Source: Mobilitalea torta
GTDB lineage: Bacteria; Bacillota; Clostridia; Lachnospirales; Lachnospiraceae
NCBI RefSeq assembly: GCF_050433395.1
Contig: NZ_JBNPXH010000005.1
Location: forward strand, 282,921 to 346,920
Direction of reading: 5' to 3'
DNA: 64,000 nt
Numbering within the stretch: the first letter of the stretch is position 1; the number at the start of each line of letters is the position of its first letter. Below are positions 34,344 through 43,466 of this stretch, in pieces. The translations under genes and the position numbers were made by a program. Under the pieces are notes generated by a model. That model did not search any database, was not told the DNA's origin, and worked only from the letters and a program-made list of their open reading frames with translations.

Positions 34344-34352
34344 GGGCATTTC

Positions 34353-35840
34353 TTAATCCCTCGTTTTCATAGTGGGGAATAACAGCACATCCCGGATTGC
34401 CAGGGAATCCGTCAGAAGCATTACAAACCGGTCTATTCCGATTCCGATTCCGCCTGTCGGAGGCATACCGTATTCCAGCGCCGTCAGGAAATCCTCATCC
34501 AGCTGGTTGGCTTCCTCGTCTCCGGCCGCCCTTAAAGCCTCCTGCGCCTCAAAACGCCCTCTCTGGTCCAAAGGATCATTCAGCTCGGAGAAAGCATTGG
34601 CCATCTCACGCTTTGTAATGAATAATTCAAATCGCTCGGTATAATCCGGGTTGTCCGGCTTTCTGCTGGCCAGCGGAGAGATCTCCACCGGGTGATCCAT
34701 AATAAAGGTAGGCTGCACCAGGTGCTCCTCCACATATTCCTCAAAGAAGAAATTAATGATATCACCCCTCTTATGGCGATCCTCAAATTCGATGTGACGT
34801 TCTTTTGCAAGAACCTTCGCGGCCGCCTCATCGGGAATCTGCTCAAAATCCACACCCGCGTATTTCTTAATCGCTTCTATCATGGTCAATCTCTCAAAGG
34901 GCTTGGACAGATCAATCTCCACTCCGTCATAAGAAATAGCCGTAGTACCCAGCACCTTCTGTGCTACGGTACGGAACAGTTCCTCCACCAGATCCATCAT
35001 TCCGTAATAGTCCGTATATGCCTGATAAAGCTCCAGCAGGGTGAATTCAGGATTGTGTCTCACTGACAGTCCCTCATTACGAAATACTCTGCCGATCTCA
35101 TATACCCTCTCCAGGCCGCCTACAATGAGTCGCTTCAAATACAACTCCAAAGAAATGCGAAGATGCAGGTCCTCGTCCAATGCATTGTGATGCGTATTAA
35201 AAGGCTTGGCAGCCGCTCCGCCGGCATTGGGTACCAGCACCGGCGTCTCCACCTCGATAAAATCCTTGCCGTCCAGATAATTGCGGATCTCCCGGATAAT
35301 GTTGGACCTCTTGATAAAGGTGTCCCGCACTTCAGGATTTACAATCAGATCCACGTATCTCTGACGATATCTGGTATCCGTGTCCTTCAGGCCATGGAAC
35401 TTCTCCGGCAGAATCTGCAGACTCTTGGTCAGAAGAACAATTTTCTGCACCTTGATGGATACCTCTCCTGTATGAGTCTTAAATACCTCACCCTCAATTC
35501 CGACAATATCACCAATATCGTATTTTTTAAATTCCTTATAAGGCTCTTCGCCGATGTCATCCCTTTTTACATAAGCCTGAATATCACCCTGAATATCCCG
35601 GATATTGCAGAAGGATGCCTTGCCCATAACACGCTTGGACATCATACGCCCTGCGATGGATACACATTTTCCTTCAAAACCTTCAAAATCACAGATAATC
35701 TCCCCGGAGTGGTTCGTCACCTCATACTTCATAATTTGAAAAGGATCCCTGCCGTTCTCCTGAAGCTCTGCCAGCTTTGCTCTCTTTACCTTCAGCAGCT
35801 CATTAATATCCTGCTCCGCCTGGTTTCTTTCCTCTGCCAT
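34353..35840 (-). CDS. lysS: Lysyl-tRNA synthetase, class II
   Basis: The protein has 495 residues. An OB-fold anticodon-binding domain (about 55-165) is followed by the class II catalytic core with motif 2 (YEIGRVFRNEGLSVRHNPEF) and motif 3 (GIGIGIDRFVML). It charges tRNA-Lys in the cytoplasm. The ATG at 35840 was chosen because AAGAGG lies eight bases upstream; an in-frame GTG at 35849 falls within that spacing. It follows greA by 73 bases on the same strand, a common clostridial pair, and shares its promoter. Confidence 0.96.
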   Translation of the reverse strand: MAEERNQAEQDINELLKVKRAKLAELQENGRDPFQIMKYEVTNHSGEIICDFEGFEGKCVSIAGRMMSKRVMGKASFCNIRDIQGDIQAYVKRDDIGEEPYKEFKKYDIGDIVGIEGEVFKTHTGEVSIKVQKIVLLTKSLQILPEKFHGLKDTDTRYRQRYVDLIVNPEVRDTFIKRSNIIREIRNYLDGKDFIEVETPVLVPNAGGAAAKPFNTHHNALDEDLHLRISLELYLKRLIVGGLERVYEIGRVFRNEGLSVRHNPEFTLLELYQAYTDYYGMMDLVEELFRTVAQKVLGTTAISYDGVEIDLSKPFERLTMIEAIKKYAGVDFEQIPDEAAAKVLAKERHIEFEDRHKRGDIINFFFEEYVEEHLVQPTFIMDHPVEISPLASRKPDNPDYTERFELFITKREMANAFSELNDPLDQRGRFEAQEALRAAGDEEANQLDEDFLTALEYGMPPTGGIGIGIDRFVMLLTDSLAIRDVLLFPTMKTRD

Positions 35841-35913
35841 GAATCTCACCTCTTATCCCGGCAAACGTACTCCAATCTTTTATCTTCCGGTACGGCCTGC
35901 CTGTTCCATCTGA

Positions 35914-36396
35914 TTAATTTGACCTGTCAATCTTCAAAATCTTATACTGCATGATTCCGGCATGGGCCTCAACGCTTACAACATCGCCGACCTTGGCGCC
36001 GATCAGGGCTTTTCCCAAGGGAGATTCATTGGAAATCTTGCCTCTTAAGCTATTGGCCTCTGTTGAGCCTACCAGCTTATATTCCAACTCCTCGTCATAC
36101 TCCATGTCCAGGATTTTAACTTTACAGCCTATATTAATTACGTTGACATCCACTTCATCTTCTACGACAACCTCAGCATTCTTGAGAATCTTGTCAATCT
36201 CCTCAATTCTTGCTTCAATGTCCCTCTGTTCATCCTTGGCCGCATCATACTCCGCATTCTCAGAAAGATCCCCCTGCTCTCTGGCTTCCTTGATTTTCTG
36301 AGCTACCAGCTTTCTCTGGTTTACCTTTAAGTCGTGAAGCTCTTCTTCCAATTGTCGTAATCCCTCATAAGTCAATATGTTCTTCTTTTCTACCAT
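35914..36396 (-). CDS. greA: Transcription elongation factor GreA
   Basis: The protein has 160 residues, the usual GreA length. The N-terminal coiled coil carries the functional tip (GDLSENAEYDAAKDEQ, near residues 40-55) that reaches into RNA polymerase to trigger transcript cleavage; the C-terminal FKBP-like domain has SPLGKALIGAKVGD. The start at 36396 has an AGGAAGGG site; the frame is open to 36432 without one. It leads the greA-lysS operon behind a consensus promoter. Confidence 0.96.
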   Translation of the reverse strand: MVEKKNILTYEGLRQLEEELHDLKVNQRKLVAQKIKEAREQGDLSENAEYDAAKDEQRDIEARIEEIDKILKNAEVVVEDEVDVNVINIGCKVKILDMEYDEELEYKLVGSTEANSLRGKISNESPLGKALIGAKVGDVVSVEAHAGIMQYKILKIDRSN

Positions 36397-36443
36397 AAAC
36401 ACCCTTCCTCCATATTGCTTGTATACTACCATACATTCAACGT

Positions 36444-36472
36444 ATTATATCCCATCACCGGTACGTTGTCAA
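36444..36472 (-). promoter_or_regulatory. Consensus promoter of greA-lysS
   Basis: Minus-strand TTGACA (36472-36467), exactly 17 bases, TATAAT (36449-36444), about 50 bases before greA. Both boxes match the sigma-A consensus perfectly. Confidence 0.88.
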
Positions 36473-36510
36473 CCGTGTAACTTTTACCGCTTTTCTCACT
36501 TCTTTTATTG

Positions 36511-36570
36511 GTGTGAACGCTCTTCTCACCGTGTGAATGCTCTTCTCACCGTGTGAACGCTCTTCTCACA
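36511..36570. repeat. Three tandem 20-bp repeats downstream of lysA
   Basis: GTGTGAACGCTCTTCTCACC, a copy with one change (T for C at base 8), and a third copy ending in A. Each unit has GTG...CAC ends and could form a small hairpin. The array lies between the lysA stop and the greA promoter. Confidence 0.9.
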
Positions 36571-36629
36571 CTGCTTACCTACGCTTTCCTTATATCATAT
36601 CTTCACTATAGCGAAAATATTCTTTTGAT

Positions 36630-37889
36630 TTACGAATAATTAAATAGGTCACAAAAATCGAAAGTTGCGAAATAATCTTTCGGCGTCTCGGCTCTGCGAA
36701 TCAATTGAACCGATTTATCCTCCCTTAACAGAAGCTCCGCCGATCTCAATTTTCCGTTATAGTTGTAGCCCATTGCAAAGCCATGGGCACCCGTATCATG
36801 GATTACAATATAATCCCCGAGCTCAATCCGGGGGAGCATACGGTCAACAGCAAATTTATCGTTATTCTCACAGAGGGAGCCGGTCACATCATATTTATGA
36901 TCATGAGGCGCATCCTCCTTCCCTGCCACGGTGATGTGGTGGTACGCACCGTACATTGCCGGGCGCATGAGATTGACCGCACAGGCATCAAGGCCGATGT
37001 ATTCCTTATAAATATGCTTCTCATGAATCGCCGTTGCCACCAGATGCCCATAGGGCGCCAGCATATAACGGCCCAGCTCGGTGTAGATTGCCACATCCCC
37101 CATTCCCGCGGGAACCAGAATTTCCTCAAATACCTTACGGACACCTTCGCCGATCTCCATAATATCATTGGCTTTGGCATCGGGCTGATACGGGATCCCA
37201 ATTCCGCCGGAAAGATTGATAAATTTGACATCCGCGCCGGTAAGCTCCTTCAGCTCCACTGCCAGCTGAAATAAGATACCCGCCAGGGTCGGATAATATT
37301 CACTTGTCGCCGTATTGCTGGCAAGAAAAGAATGAATTCCGAAATTCTTCACGCCCTTCTCCTTCAGTCTGCGAAAACCGTCAATCAACTGTTCTTTAGT
37401 AAAGCCGTATTTGGCTTCTTCGGGATTATCCATAATTCCGTTGGCGGTGACAAACACACCTCCGGGATTATATCTGCAGCAGATCGTTTCCGGTATCCCA
37501 ACCGTTTTCTCCAGAAAATCAATATGCGTATAATCATCCAGATTGATGACTGCCTTCAACTGCGCCGCTTTCACAAACTCCTCCGCCGGTGTGGCATTGG
37601 AGGAAAACATAATCTCATCTCCCGCAAAATCAAGAGCCTCGGCTATCATCAGCTCCGTAAGGGAGGAACAGTCCACGCCGCAGCCCTCTTCTTTTAATAT
37701 CTTGATAATATAGGGATTGGGTGTGGCTTTTACGGCGAAATACTCCTTAAACCCCTTATTCCAGGCAAATGCCTGATAAAGCCTTCTGGCATTCTCCCGA
37801 ATTCCCTCTTCATCATAAATATGAAAGGGGGTTGGATATGTTTTGGTAATTTCCTTCAACTGTTCTAAACTCACAAAGGGTCTCTTCAT
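36630..37889 (-). CDS. lysA: Diaminopimelate decarboxylase (PLP fold type III)
   Basis: The protein has 419 residues. The PLP lysine lies in YFAVKATPNP (near residue 51), the glycine loop in NLSGGIGIPY (near 225), and the C-terminal CENNDKFAVDR region supplies the active-site cysteine. The enzyme removes CO2 from meso-diaminopimelate to give lysine. HisGxHxx-type features typical of ornithine decarboxylases are not evident, and the closeness to lysS is suggestive only. The sequence includes GIHSFLASNT at the place of the usual GLHCHIGS, so a variant substrate such as carboxynorspermidine cannot be fully excluded. Confidence 0.85.
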   Translation of the reverse strand: MKRPFVSLEQLKEITKTYPTPFHIYDEEGIRENARRLYQAFAWNKGFKEYFAVKATPNPYIIKILKEEGCGVDCSSLTELMIAEALDFAGDEIMFSSNATPAEEFVKAAQLKAVINLDDYTHIDFLEKTVGIPETICCRYNPGGVFVTANGIMDNPEEAKYGFTKEQLIDGFRRLKEKGVKNFGIHSFLASNTATSEYYPTLAGILFQLAVELKELTGADVKFINLSGGIGIPYQPDAKANDIMEIGEGVRKVFEEILVPAGMGDVAIYTELGRYMLAPYGHLVATAIHEKHIYKEYIGLDACAVNLMRPAMYGAYHHITVAGKEDAPHDHKYDVTGSLCENNDKFAVDRMLPRIELGDYIVIHDTGAHGFAMGYNYNGKLRSAELLLREDKSVQLIRRAETPKDYFATFDFCDLFNYS

Positions 37890-37928
37890 AAAAACCTCCT
37901 ATTCCTGTCCTCATGGACTATTTGTTTC

Positions 37929-38618
37929 TTACACACCTGGGGTATGAGGTTGAATCAACTCATGTTTACCAGCCTTAATCATATCAATAAAATCCCTGAT
38001 ACTCTCCGCCTTCCTCCGAAAAGCAATCCCGCTGCGGAGAGTCTCCATCCCATGGGCATCTGTTCCTGCCGTAACCGGAAGCTTATGTTTCCCGGCATAG
38101 TCAGTGGCCTTCCGGTCAAACCCATCATTGCGGTTCCCCACATTGATTCCTTCCACCGCGTCCACACAATCCGGATACAGACGTATTTCCCTGATATAAT
38201 CCCTCTGGCGGAAGGGATGGGCATGAACAATATATCCGCCTGCTTCATGTACCTGCTTATATTGCTGCTCTACCGACCAGGACAGTATATCCGGATGGCT
38301 GATCAGCCACTCCCTGTCCAGTCCATAGACAAGAAATTCTGTCCCATCGAAATTAGCTTCCCAACCTAAGAATACGGATAAGCCAATCCGGTCTCCAACC
38401 TTTTTCGCCTCCTCATATCCCCGGCAGAGCCGGTCCACCCGCTCTTCCCAAGGCAGCCCCCGGGGTATACAACTGTTGCCGTTAAAAAAATGGTCTGTCA
38501 CAACAATCCCGCTGTAACCGGCCTTCTTATAATACTCTGCCTGCTGTGCACCGCTAAAAACAGCGCAGGCACTGGCCTCAGAGGTGTGCAGATGCGTTTC
38601 ATATAAAAACAGGCTCAT
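37929..38618 (-). CDS. PHP-domain phosphoesterase
   Basis: The protein has about 229 residues. Metal-binding PHP motifs are visible: YETHLHTSEAS (near residue 8), VVTDHF (near 42), VHAHPFRQ (near 133), and TAGTDAHG (near 187). The family hydrolyses phosphate esters in the cytoplasm, with substrates ranging from histidinol phosphate to nucleotides; which applies here is unknown. Two ATGs lie six bases apart; the second (38618) is better spaced from GAGG. It follows lysA in reverse order by about 40 bases, so they may be co-transcribed. Confidence 0.8.
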   Translation of the reverse strand: MSLFLYETHLHTSEASACAVFSGAQQAEYYKKAGYSGIVVTDHFFNGNSCIPRGLPWEERVDRLCRGYEEAKKVGDRIGLSVFLGWEANFDGTEFLVYGLDREWLISHPDILSWSVEQQYKQVHEAGGYIVHAHPFRQRDYIREIRLYPDCVDAVEGINVGNRNDGFDRKATDYAGKHKLPVTAGTDAHGMETLRSGIAFRRKAESIRDFIDMIKAGKHELIQPHTPGV

Positions 38619-38716
38619 AGACATCCTCGGCTTTCTAAAGATAAATGCATATTTATACCGCTGTATTAATATGTGATATTTTTACTATTTCAATCAAGTC
38701 TCGACTATCGAAGAAA

Positions 38717-38746
38717 TTCCCCCCGTCACATAACTTCGACGGGGGG
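38717..38746. other. C/G-rich hairpin between PHP and nucleoside hydrolase genes
   Basis: CCCCCCGTC and GACGGGGGG form a 9-bp stem around about ten bases. No U-run follows on either strand. It lies in the 243-base gap and may end the nucleoside hydrolase transcript weakly. Confidence 0.5.
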
Positions 38747-38861
38747 TAATGTCATATAATAATTATTCCTATTATACATCATTCTACGTTTTTTTCAATC
38801 ATTTTTTTTTATTCGGCAATCTTTCCTGCCGTTTTATTCAGATCAGGCTTTAGAAATATAC

Positions 38862-39797
38862 CTATATCACCAATGGAGCCCCGGGGTGTTTTTTATGAAA
38901 TAAGGCTAATTTGCTATAAAAATCCTCCATAATTAATCTCGGATCAATACTGTTATATACCCGGATCGGCCTGTTTAATCCGGTATGAATATACTCCGAG
39001 CTGTTTCCAATCAACGGTGCTTCCACCCAGTCAAAGCAAAACCTGTGCTCATACAGCAATAATCCTACCGCCGGATTGTCTCCAAGTACCCAGACCTCTC
39101 CCGTGCGAAATGCACTCTTCCTCGGAATTGGCTCCAGACTATGTTCCGCCAGCTGTTCAAAAAGATATTTGCCGATCTCTCCACAGGGTTCCACCCGGTA
39201 CTCCAGCTCCGCCATGCTCACGGGAATCATCTCATATACATTTTTAGGAACCTGCCATACCGGAATGGGGGAGGAAAACACCACATTGGCGGCATGAATA
39301 TCGTTGCCCAGGTTGAACTCCGGCCCGCCTGCAGGATACCGGCCCCCTCCGATCCAGATCACAGTCAGTCTTCCTGCAATCTCGGGCCTCATTAAATAGG
39401 CGCTGGCCATATCGGTCAGCGGCCCCAGAAAAATCACATACAGCGGTCTGTCATCCTCCTTCATGGCCTCCTCAATAATCAGGCGGGCACCTTCGGAAAC
39501 AACCGGAGTATTCCTGTCTTCCATGGGTACCGAAGCTCCCTTATAAACCGGCACCTGATCCTTCATTCCCATCTTCCCCAGAATAAGCTGTATTTCCTGG
39601 TAGCTTTTCTCCATGCTGTCCTCATCTCTTCCGATACCGTAATGGGCGGCAATCATCCCCACATGGTCAAACTTTGGAGAAAGCAGGGCATGTACTATGG
39701 CAAATTGATCATCCCCTTCATTCTTCGCATCAGTATTGGTGATCAGGCGAATCATCTTTTCTTCTGGTACTGTAAACTTATAATCCTGATAAATCAT
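38862..39797 (-). CDS. Nucleoside hydrolase-like protein
   Basis: The protein has 311 residues. The N-terminal aspartate cluster (ITNTDAKNEGDDQFAI, residues 14-30) and the later LGPLTDMASA and FNLGNDIHAAN motifs match the calcium-dependent inosine-uridine hydrolase fold, which splits nucleosides into base and ribose. The aspartate loop is longer than the classical DTDPGxDD. The start at 39797 has AGGAGG; an open frame to 39872 overlaps the neighbour. It lies 28 bases after the Rpn-family gene, on the same strand. Confidence 0.82.
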   Translation of the reverse strand: MIYQDYKFTVPEEKMIRLITNTDAKNEGDDQFAIVHALLSPKFDHVGMIAAHYGIGRDEDSMEKSYQEIQLILGKMGMKDQVPVYKGASVPMEDRNTPVVSEGARLIIEEAMKEDDRPLYVIFLGPLTDMASAYLMRPEIAGRLTVIWIGGGRYPAGGPEFNLGNDIHAANVVFSSPIPVWQVPKNVYEMIPVSMAELEYRVEPCGEIGKYLFEQLAEHSLEPIPRKSAFRTGEVWVLGDNPAVGLLLYEHRFCFDWVEAPLIGNSSEYIHTGLNRPIRVYNSIDPRLIMEDFYSKLALFHKKHPGAPLVI

Positions 39798-39825
39798 ATC
39801 TTTCCTCCTAATAAATCCTGCCCTG

Positions 39826-40821
39826 CTATGATATCCCGTACTCTCTGTATAACTGCTCACGAAGCTCCTCATCTTCCGTAATCCGTTCCAGTTCTTCCAT
39901 TCTGCTATCTGCCAGAAGATATTTGACTAATTGTGCAAACTTAGCTGCTTCTATTTTAGCTCCTATCGTTATGCCTTTCGTTTCTCCTCTCTGCTCTCCA
40001 ATTGCCTCAAAATAGTTCTGCGCGCTTATCCTGTTTCTCCTGGCATCTTCCATGGCTTCATACAAGCGCATCTCCTTCTCGCTCGCCGCGACCTGCCGGC
40101 TCTTCTCTTCTGCCAGCCTGATTGCTCCATCCATTTGAATCAACTCCTTCAATTGATCATTCCTAAGGTTTCGGTTAAAAAACATCAACCAACGATGCAG
40201 CGGATTGTTGATGTCATAGTCTGCATTCTGGTAAAATTTCTTAAGTTCCAAGAAATGAAGTTCCTGGTCATTGCTGAGAATCTTCTCCGGGTGCTGGTCC
40301 AGCCGGAAGCGGGAACTGGTATGGAATTCGGGGCAATCCAGGTAATTGAAGTTCATAATATTAATGGATATCACCCTGCCCAGCTTACTATAATCCTCAC
40401 CTTTCGTTATCCCGGATACATACAGCCTTCCGTTATAATACTGGCTTCGCTTGACCATATTGTGTTCATCTAACAGCTGAACTTCAATATTGATCTGTGT
40501 TCCGTCCGGCAGCTTCGCCCTTATATCCAGCCTGGAGAACTTTCCGTCCGGGTTTTCTTTGGGCAGCTCCAGATTTTCTATTATCTCTGCGTCCTCAATC
40601 TCTTCTTTCAGCACGGCCCGCAGGAACGAAAGCAGGCAGATCTTGCACCCTTCTGTACCCATGTATTGCTTAAAGAGATAATCATTAAGGGGATTCAGAC
40701 GATACCCCCTGCTTTCTTCCCTCAGCATGTTTCCATTCATCCGGATGCTATAATTATAATGCATCAGAGCGCTGTCATTTCGGATTATACAACTGTCAAT
40801 TACTGCTTCTTCATACTTCAT
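39826..40821 (-). CDS. Rpn family nuclease / PD-(D/E)XK transposase-like protein
   Basis: The protein has 331 residues. NPLNDYLFKQYMG near residue 42 and LDIRAKLPDGTQINIEVQL near 100 form the PD-(D/E)XK core of RpnA-like recombination-promoting nucleases (the Asp, then E-x-Q). The C-terminal half is charged and helical (EMRLYEAMEDARRN, then QRGETKGITIGAK), typical of this expanding family in gut Firmicutes. Such genes are often present in many copies per genome. The start at 40821 follows GGGGACAGG. Confidence 0.82.
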   Translation of the reverse strand: MKYEEAVIDSCIIRNDSALMHYNYSIRMNGNMLREESRGYRLNPLNDYLFKQYMGTEGCKICLLSFLRAVLKEEIEDAEIIENLELPKENPDGKFSRLDIRAKLPDGTQINIEVQLLDEHNMVKRSQYYNGRLYVSGITKGEDYSKLGRVISINIMNFNYLDCPEFHTSSRFRLDQHPEKILSNDQELHFLELKKFYQNADYDINNPLHRWLMFFNRNLRNDQLKELIQMDGAIRLAEEKSRQVAASEKEMRLYEAMEDARRNRISAQNYFEAIGEQRGETKGITIGAKIEAAKFAQLVKYLLADSRMEELERITEDEELREQLYREYGIS

Positions 40822-41453
40822 AATACCTGTCCCCTTTGTAATAGAAGGATTCTGCGGTAGTACAGCCATTGCTTCACTGTTACACTTCTGAAATAAAGTA
40901 TAGCAAATACCGGAAACGGATGCAATACGGACAAAAGATCATTCTGCTGTATTTTATTAGATTTTTTGAATAGACGGATTGTTCTGCCATGAAATGATTA
41001 GCAGGAAAGAATTTTAAAATAGAAAAGATGTATCTTGTTTTTATTTTAGCACAGAGGGATCCATAATTCCAGAAACTTCTCATAGACATAATCACGAAAT
41101 ATCCCCTGCTTTATGGGTGATTATAACAAAGCTTAATACCACGCCGCCTGTTTCTGCCCCTTATATCTCCTACCCGGGTTCGTCTGGGACCTTTTTAGTA
41201 TTTGAAGCATTTATATGCTCTTCTTGCGCTATAACTGCCTTCCGTCAGCCGCACAACAGTATGCCGGGAACCAGGTATGAATGGCCAGGCTTCTAAAAAT
41301 TCTGGAAAATTCAATTTAACTGTGATACAATGTCCACGGGAAGCAGAGCATGCCGGAAAGGCGAAGCATGCCGGAAGAACGAAGCATGCCGGAGAGCAAG
41401 GCGCACAAAAGCTCTGCTGTATCAAAAACAAAATAAGAAGGGGTATTTTAACC
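40822..41453. other. Gene-free region upstream of parE
   Basis: About 630 bases, AT-rich on the left. It contains the 18-bp repeat array and a possible extended -10 (TGATACAAT near 41322). ORFs that run through it on either strand have no ribosome site. Confidence 0.5.
41347..41400. repeat. Three tandem 18-bp repeats before parE
   Basis: Units of 18 bases each begin AGCATGCCGGA and differ at a few later positions. They lie 54 bases before the parE start, probably in its leader. The GCATGC core is palindromic. Confidence 0.88.
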
Positions 41454-43385
41454 ATGGAACAATATAGCGGCAGTCAAATCGTTGTTTTGGAAGGGCTGGA
41501 AGCAGTCCGCAAGCGGCCGGGTATGTATATCGGAAGCACCGGCTCCAGAGGTTTGCATCATTTAATCTGGGAGATTATAGATAATGGTATTGATGAGAGT
41601 CTGGCCGGCTTTTGTACCAAAATCAGCGTTACCTTATTAAAAGACGGCGGGATTGAGATATGTGACAACGGGCGGGGGATTCCGGTGGATATCCATCCGA
41701 CGAAGCATATCCCCACGGTCCGGGTAGTCTATACGATTCTTCATGCCGGCGGCAAGTTCGGCAGCTCCGTCTATAAGGTCTCCGGCGGTCTTCACGGCGT
41801 GGGAGCCTCCGTAGTCAATGCCCTCTCCAAAAGGATGATCATCGAAGTCCGGCGGGATGGCAAGATCTACCGGGATGAATATGGGAACGGCGGCCACCCT
41901 GTGACGGAGCTGGAGAACGGCCTTCTTCCTGTAATCGGCAAATGCAATAAGTCGGATACCGGTACAAAGGTTACCTTCTATCCCGACGATACCATATTTG
42001 AATCTGTAGAATTCAAGGCGGATATTATCCAGAAGAAGCTGAAGGAAATCGCCTATTTGAATAAAAATCTGATCATACAGTTCACAGACCAGATCAACGG
42101 TGTGACTAAGACCTATCAGGAGGAGTTCGGTATTAAAAGCTTTGTCTCCTATCTTACCAGGGAAATGACTCCCCTCCATGAGGAGCCCATTTACCTGGAG
42201 GGAAGGAGCGGGGATATTGAGGTGGAGATTGCCCTCCAGTATACGGACAGCTTCTCGGAACAGATCAACGCCTATTGCAACCGCATCAATGTTGTTGACG
42301 GGGGCACACTGGTCACCGGCTTTAAGAGCGGCCTGACACGGGTTATGAATCAATACGCAAGAGAGTTGAACATCTTGAAGGAAAAGGATGAGAACTTTGA
42401 CGGCAAGGATATCCGCAACGGCTTGGTAGCAATTGTCTCCATCAAGCACCCGGACCCCCAGTTTGAGGGGCAGACCAAGACAAAGCTGGGCAACACGGAT
42501 GCAAAAGCCGCGGTGGAGGATGTCTTCTCCTCCGAAGCGCAGCGCTGGTTTGACAAGCATGTGGAGGTGCTTCGCAGCATTCTGGAGAACTCTTTGAAAT
42601 CCTTCAATGCAAGGCGGGCCAGTGACAAGGCGAGAGTTGCCGTCTTAAAGCAGTTAAACGATGTGGATACCCGGAGCAAGCTGGCCTCCTGTTCCTCTAA
42701 AAAGCCGGAGGAATGCGAGCTATATATTGTGGAGGGTGATTCTGCCGGCGGTACGGTGAAGACCGCCAGGAACCGCAGGACCCAGGCTGTCCTCCCTCTG
42801 CGGGGAAAGATCCTGAATGTGGAAAAAGCCACCCTTGAGAAAATATTAGTAAACAATGAGATCAAATCCATGATTGCCACCTTCGGCTGCGGAATTGGAG
42901 ACGAATTCGATCTCTCCAAGCTTCGCTATGACAAGATCATCATTCTGACCGATGCCGATGTGGATGGTTCCCACATCAGTACTCTTTTGCTGACCTTTTT
43001 CTATCGCTTTATGCCGGAGCTTATCCTGGAAGGAAAGGTTTATCGGGGTCTCCCGCCGCTCTATAAGGTGGACTATGAGACCACGGTAAGAGGAAAGAAA
43101 ACCAAACGCTCCGAGTATCTGTTCAACGATTTTGAACTGGAGAAATTCCGTAAGCAGGGGGGGCATAAAATTGCCGGCCTTCAACGATATAAAGGTCTGG
43201 GAGAAATGGACGCCCACCAGCTGTGGGAGACCACTCTGAACCCGGAGACCCGGACTCTGGCCCAGATCTCCATCAGCGATACAGTAGAAGCGGATGAGAT
43301 CACCACCCTGCTCATGAGCAGCAATGTGCCGCCGCGCCGAACCTTTATTATGGAAGAGGCAAAGTATGCCAAGCTGGATGTTTAA
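41454..43385 (+). CDS. parE: Type IIA topoisomerase subunit B (ParE-like)
   Basis: The protein has 643 residues. GHKL ATPase motifs DNGIDESLAGF and DNGRGIPVDIHPT, the transducer region, and the Toprim motifs EGDSAGG (near 432) and DADVDGSH (near 500) are intact; with the A subunit it passes DNA strands to decatenate or relax DNA. It is shorter than a proteobacterial GyrB and directly precedes a matching A subunit, the usual parE-parC layout. The start at 41454 has GAAGGGG upstream; the open frame to 41277 runs through the 18-bp repeats and was not used. Confidence 0.9.
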   Translation: MEQYSGSQIVVLEGLEAVRKRPGMYIGSTGSRGLHHLIWEIIDNGIDESLAGFCTKISVTLLKDGGIEICDNGRGIPVDIHPTKHIPTVRVVYTILHAGGKFGSSVYKVSGGLHGVGASVVNALSKRMIIEVRRDGKIYRDEYGNGGHPVTELENGLLPVIGKCNKSDTGTKVTFYPDDTIFESVEFKADIIQKKLKEIAYLNKNLIIQFTDQINGVTKTYQEEFGIKSFVSYLTREMTPLHEEPIYLEGRSGDIEVEIALQYTDSFSEQINAYCNRINVVDGGTLVTGFKSGLTRVMNQYARELNILKEKDENFDGKDIRNGLVAIVSIKHPDPQFEGQTKTKLGNTDAKAAVEDVFSSEAQRWFDKHVEVLRSILENSLKSFNARRASDKARVAVLKQLNDVDTRSKLASCSSKKPEECELYIVEGDSAGGTVKTARNRRTQAVLPLRGKILNVEKATLEKILVNNEIKSMIATFGCGIGDEFDLSKLRYDKIIILTDADVDGSHISTLLLTFFYRFMPELILEGKVYRGLPPLYKVDYETTVRGKKTKRSEYLFNDFELEKFRKQGGHKIAGLQRYKGLGEMDAHQLWETTLNPETRTLAQISISDTVEADEITTLLMSSNVPPRRTFIMEEAKYAKLDV

Positions 43386-43466
43386 AGAAGGTAGTGTGAA
43401 AACTTTCACACGGCAAATTTGTGCTGCCGCCCAAATTCGCAGATTGCGGCAGAATGGAGGTTTTTT

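Larger units (their letters stand above)
33638..34352. other. Right edge of the accessory island without intact genes
   Basis: About 715 bases. It holds the decayed minus-strand frames, a perfect palindromic hairpin at 34223-34254 and a hairpin just after lysS. The island-to-core junction is expected here, but no direct repeat matching the left edge was found by eye. Confidence 0.45.

Noticed and set aside
35163..35954. 263-residue open frame antisense to lysS
   Set aside because: lysS motifs are complete on the other strand and the antisense product has no motif.
36511..36570. CRISPR array
   Set aside because: The units are directly adjacent without spacers and no cas gene is present.
41195..41455. 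Minus-strand 86-residue frame with PACF repeats before parE
   Set aside because: The repeated residues only mirror the 18-bp DNA repeats and no ribosome site precedes it.
41637..42560. 307-residue open frame antisense to parE
   Set aside because: It lies fully inside parE, which has all family motifs; no ribosome site or motif supports the antisense frame.
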